From positions 1 to 5,893 of the forward strand of contig CAMNLN010000228.1 in NCBI GenBank assembly GCA_946543025.1: a DNA stretch of 5,893 bases, read 5' to 3'. The position numbers and the translations under genes are program-made. The notes beneath the pieces were generated by a model that made no database searches, was not told the DNA's origin, and saw only the letters and a program-made list of their open reading frames with translations. The first letter of the stretch is position 1. Each line of letters starts with the position of its first letter. This DNA is from an uncultured Verrucomicrobiota bacterium (GTDB taxonomy: Bacteria > Verrucomicrobiota > Kiritimatiellia > RFP12 > UBA1067). Shown here in pieces: positions 4,592 to 5,893 of the stretch.

Positions 4592-5893
4592 ATGGCGACG
4601 TTCTCTCGTGAAGAAGTTCTGAAGTTTCATCAGGGCGGCAAGGTTGCCGTCCATCTGCCCAAGCCTCTCAAGACGAAGGAAGACCTTTGTCTCGCCTACA
4701 CGCCCGGCGTGGCGCTCGCGGTGAAGGAGATCGCCGCGCGCCCGGCGGCCGCGTTCGACTGCACGGCGAAGTCCAACCTCGTGGCGGTCGTTTCAGACGG
4801 CACGGCCATCCTCGGCCTCGGCGACCTCGGTGCCGCCGCATCCATCCCGGTGATGGAGGGGAAGGCCGTCCTCTTCAAGGCGTTCGGCGACGTGGACGCC
4901 TGGCCCGTGCCGCTCGCGCGTTGCCGTCAGGGCGGGCAGGACGTCGGCAAGACCGACCCGCAGCGCGTGATCGACGCCGTGGCGGCGCTCGCGCCGCAGT
5001 ACGGCGGCGTGAACCTGGAGGACATCGCCGCGCCCGCCTGCTTCGAGATCGAGGACAGGCTCGACGCCATGCTTGACATCCCCGTCTTCCACGACGACCA
5101 GTGGGGCACCGCCGTCATCGCCCTCTCCGGCGTGATGAACTATGCCGCGCTCGCCGGCAAGAAGCTCGCCGAACTCAAGGTCGTGATGAACGGCGCGGGC
5201 GCGGCCGGCATCCGGATCTGCGAGATGTGCAAGGCCGCCGGCGTCGCGGACGTGACGATGTGCGACTCGAAGGGCGTCATCTCCACGGCCCGCGCCGACC
5301 TCAACCCCTACAAGGCCCGCCACGCGGTGGCGACGGACGCGAAGACGCTCAAGGAGGCGCTCCGCGGCGCGGACGTTTTCATCGGCGTCTCGGCGGCGAA
5401 CGTCCTGACTGGCGACGACGTGAAGGCGATGGGCGCGTTCCCCGCCATCTTCGCGATGGCGAACCCGGACCCGGAGATCGACCCCGCCGCCGTGGCGGCC
5501 GCGATGGGCGACCGCCCCTACGTGATGGTGACGGGCCGTAGCGACTACCCGAACCAGATCAACAACGTGCTGGGCTTTCCCTATCTTTTCCGCGGCGCGC
5601 TCGACGTACGGGCGCGGACGATCAACAAGGAAATGAAGGTGGCGGCGGCATACGCGCTCGCGGCCCTCGCGCGCCAGCCGGTCCCGCCGGAGGTGCAGGC
5701 GCTCTACCCGAACGAGAAGCTGGCGTTCGGTACGGGCTACATCATCCCCAAGCCGTTCGACCGGCGGCTGTTCGTCGAGGTCAGCTACGCGGTCGCCGAG
5801 GCGGCCGTCAAGACGGGCGTCGCGCAGAAGCCCGTCGACCTCGCGGCCTACCGTGCGGCGCTCGTCGCGCGCAACGCGGCGCGCGGCGCGTGA
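4592..5893 (+). CDS. Malic enzyme, short bacterial form (oxaloacetate-decarboxylating malate dehydrogenase)
   Basis: This 433-residue cytoplasmic enzyme converts malate to pyruvate and CO2 while reducing NAD(P)+. The N-terminal malic domain shows YTPGVA with the catalytic Y36, the GLGDLG motif (75-80), GKAVLFKAF with the probable catalytic lysine K91, and metal ligands E143-D144 (NLEDI) and D168-D169 (HDDQWGTA). The NAD(P)-binding domain has GAGAAG (201-206), and the C-terminal part has NQINNVLGFPYLFRGALDV (321-339). The length fits the short form, without the phosphotransacetylase-like extension of E. coli MaeB. Position 171 is tryptophan where bacterial enzymes usually have histidine (HDDQHGTA). 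Cofactor preference cannot be decided. The gene begins 4 bases after the transferase stop with AAGGA upstream, so it is likely co-transcribed. Its GC and third-position G/C are visibly higher than its neighbours (41 of 60 bases G/C at 5341-5400), consistent with codon bias in a well-expressed gene. The stop codon is the last three bases of the window, so the C-terminus is complete. Confidence 0.95.
   Translation: MATFSREEVLKFHQGGKVAVHLPKPLKTKEDLCLAYTPGVALAVKEIAARPAAAFDCTAKSNLVAVVSDGTAILGLGDLGAAASIPVMEGKAVLFKAFGDVDAWPVPLARCRQGGQDVGKTDPQRVIDAVAALAPQYGGVNLEDIAAPACFEIEDRLDAMLDIPVFHDDQWGTAVIALSGVMNYAALAGKKLAELKVVMNGAGAAGIRICEMCKAAGVADVTMCDSKGVISTARADLNPYKARHAVATDAKTLKEALRGADVFIGVSAANVLTGDDVKAMGAFPAIFAMANPDPEIDPAAVAAAMGDRPYVMVTGRSDYPNQINNVLGFPYLFRGALDVRARTINKEMKVAAAYALAALARQPVPPEVQALYPNEKLAFGTGYIIPKPFDRRLFVEVSYAVAEAAVKTGVAQKPVDLAAYRAALVARNAARGA

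Noticed and set aside
4687..5541. Alternative + strand frames inside the malic enzyme (4687-5076 and 5101-5541)
   Set aside because: Arginine-rich shadow translations of a GC-rich gene, lacking any motif.
1..5893. CRISPR array, tRNA, rRNA, insertion sequence or phage genes
   Set aside because: I looked for regularly spaced repeats, tRNA-like arms, transposase motifs and terminal inverted repeats and saw none; coding genes fill nearly the whole window.

Overview
The window looks like a compact, high-GC bacterial chromosome with four consecutive genes, all on the + strand, and almost no intergenic DNA. It encodes a class I SAM-dependent (rRNA-type) methyltransferase, an exosortase fused to an EpsI domain, a WecA/MraY-family sugar-phosphate transferase with an extra C-terminal Rossmann module, and a short-form malic enzyme. 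Exosortases occur only in Gram-negative-type bacteria that make exopolysaccharide and PEP-CTERM-like sorted surface proteins. The exosortase, the high GC and the protein style suggest a PVC-group bacterium (Verrucomicrobiota/Kiritimatiellota/Lentisphaerota-like). That placement is a low-confidence inference, because the window has no rRNA or other phylogenetic marker.

Layout. Positions 1-21 hold a likely extended -10 promoter directly in front of the methyltransferase (22-861). The last codons of that gene contain a nested inverted repeat followed by six T's, which looks like an intrinsic terminator ending at its stop codon. Immediately after it is an AT-rich 24-base strip with a -10-like hexamer, and then the exosortase/EpsI gene (878-2680). 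The transferase gene (2677-4587) overlaps the exosortase stop by ATGA and has a strong Shine-Dalgarno sequence. The malic enzyme (4592-5893) starts 4 bases after the transferase stop and ends with the window. No stretch above 300 bases lacks a gene.

How the genes work together. The exosortase/EpsI protein and the undecaprenyl-phosphate sugar-phosphate transferase form a translationally coupled pair. They fit a surface-polysaccharide and protein-sorting locus: the transferase would start lipid-linked glycan synthesis, and the exosortase would cleave and process exported proteins bearing a C-terminal sorting signal. No substrate with such a signal is visible here. The malic enzyme is probably a co-transcribed housekeeping gene whose higher GC and codon use differ from its neighbours. 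The methyltransferase appears to be a separate transcription unit.

Points most worth a second look: a cysteine module (C-x4-C...C-x2-C-G-G) and a low-complexity linker inside the exosortase/EpsI fusion; the extra membrane plus Rossmann module on the transferase; two genes that look leaderless next to two with clear ribosome binding sites; and a terminator/promoter junction packed into about 65 bases. I see no CRISPR array, tRNA, mobile element or clearly new multi-gene system.
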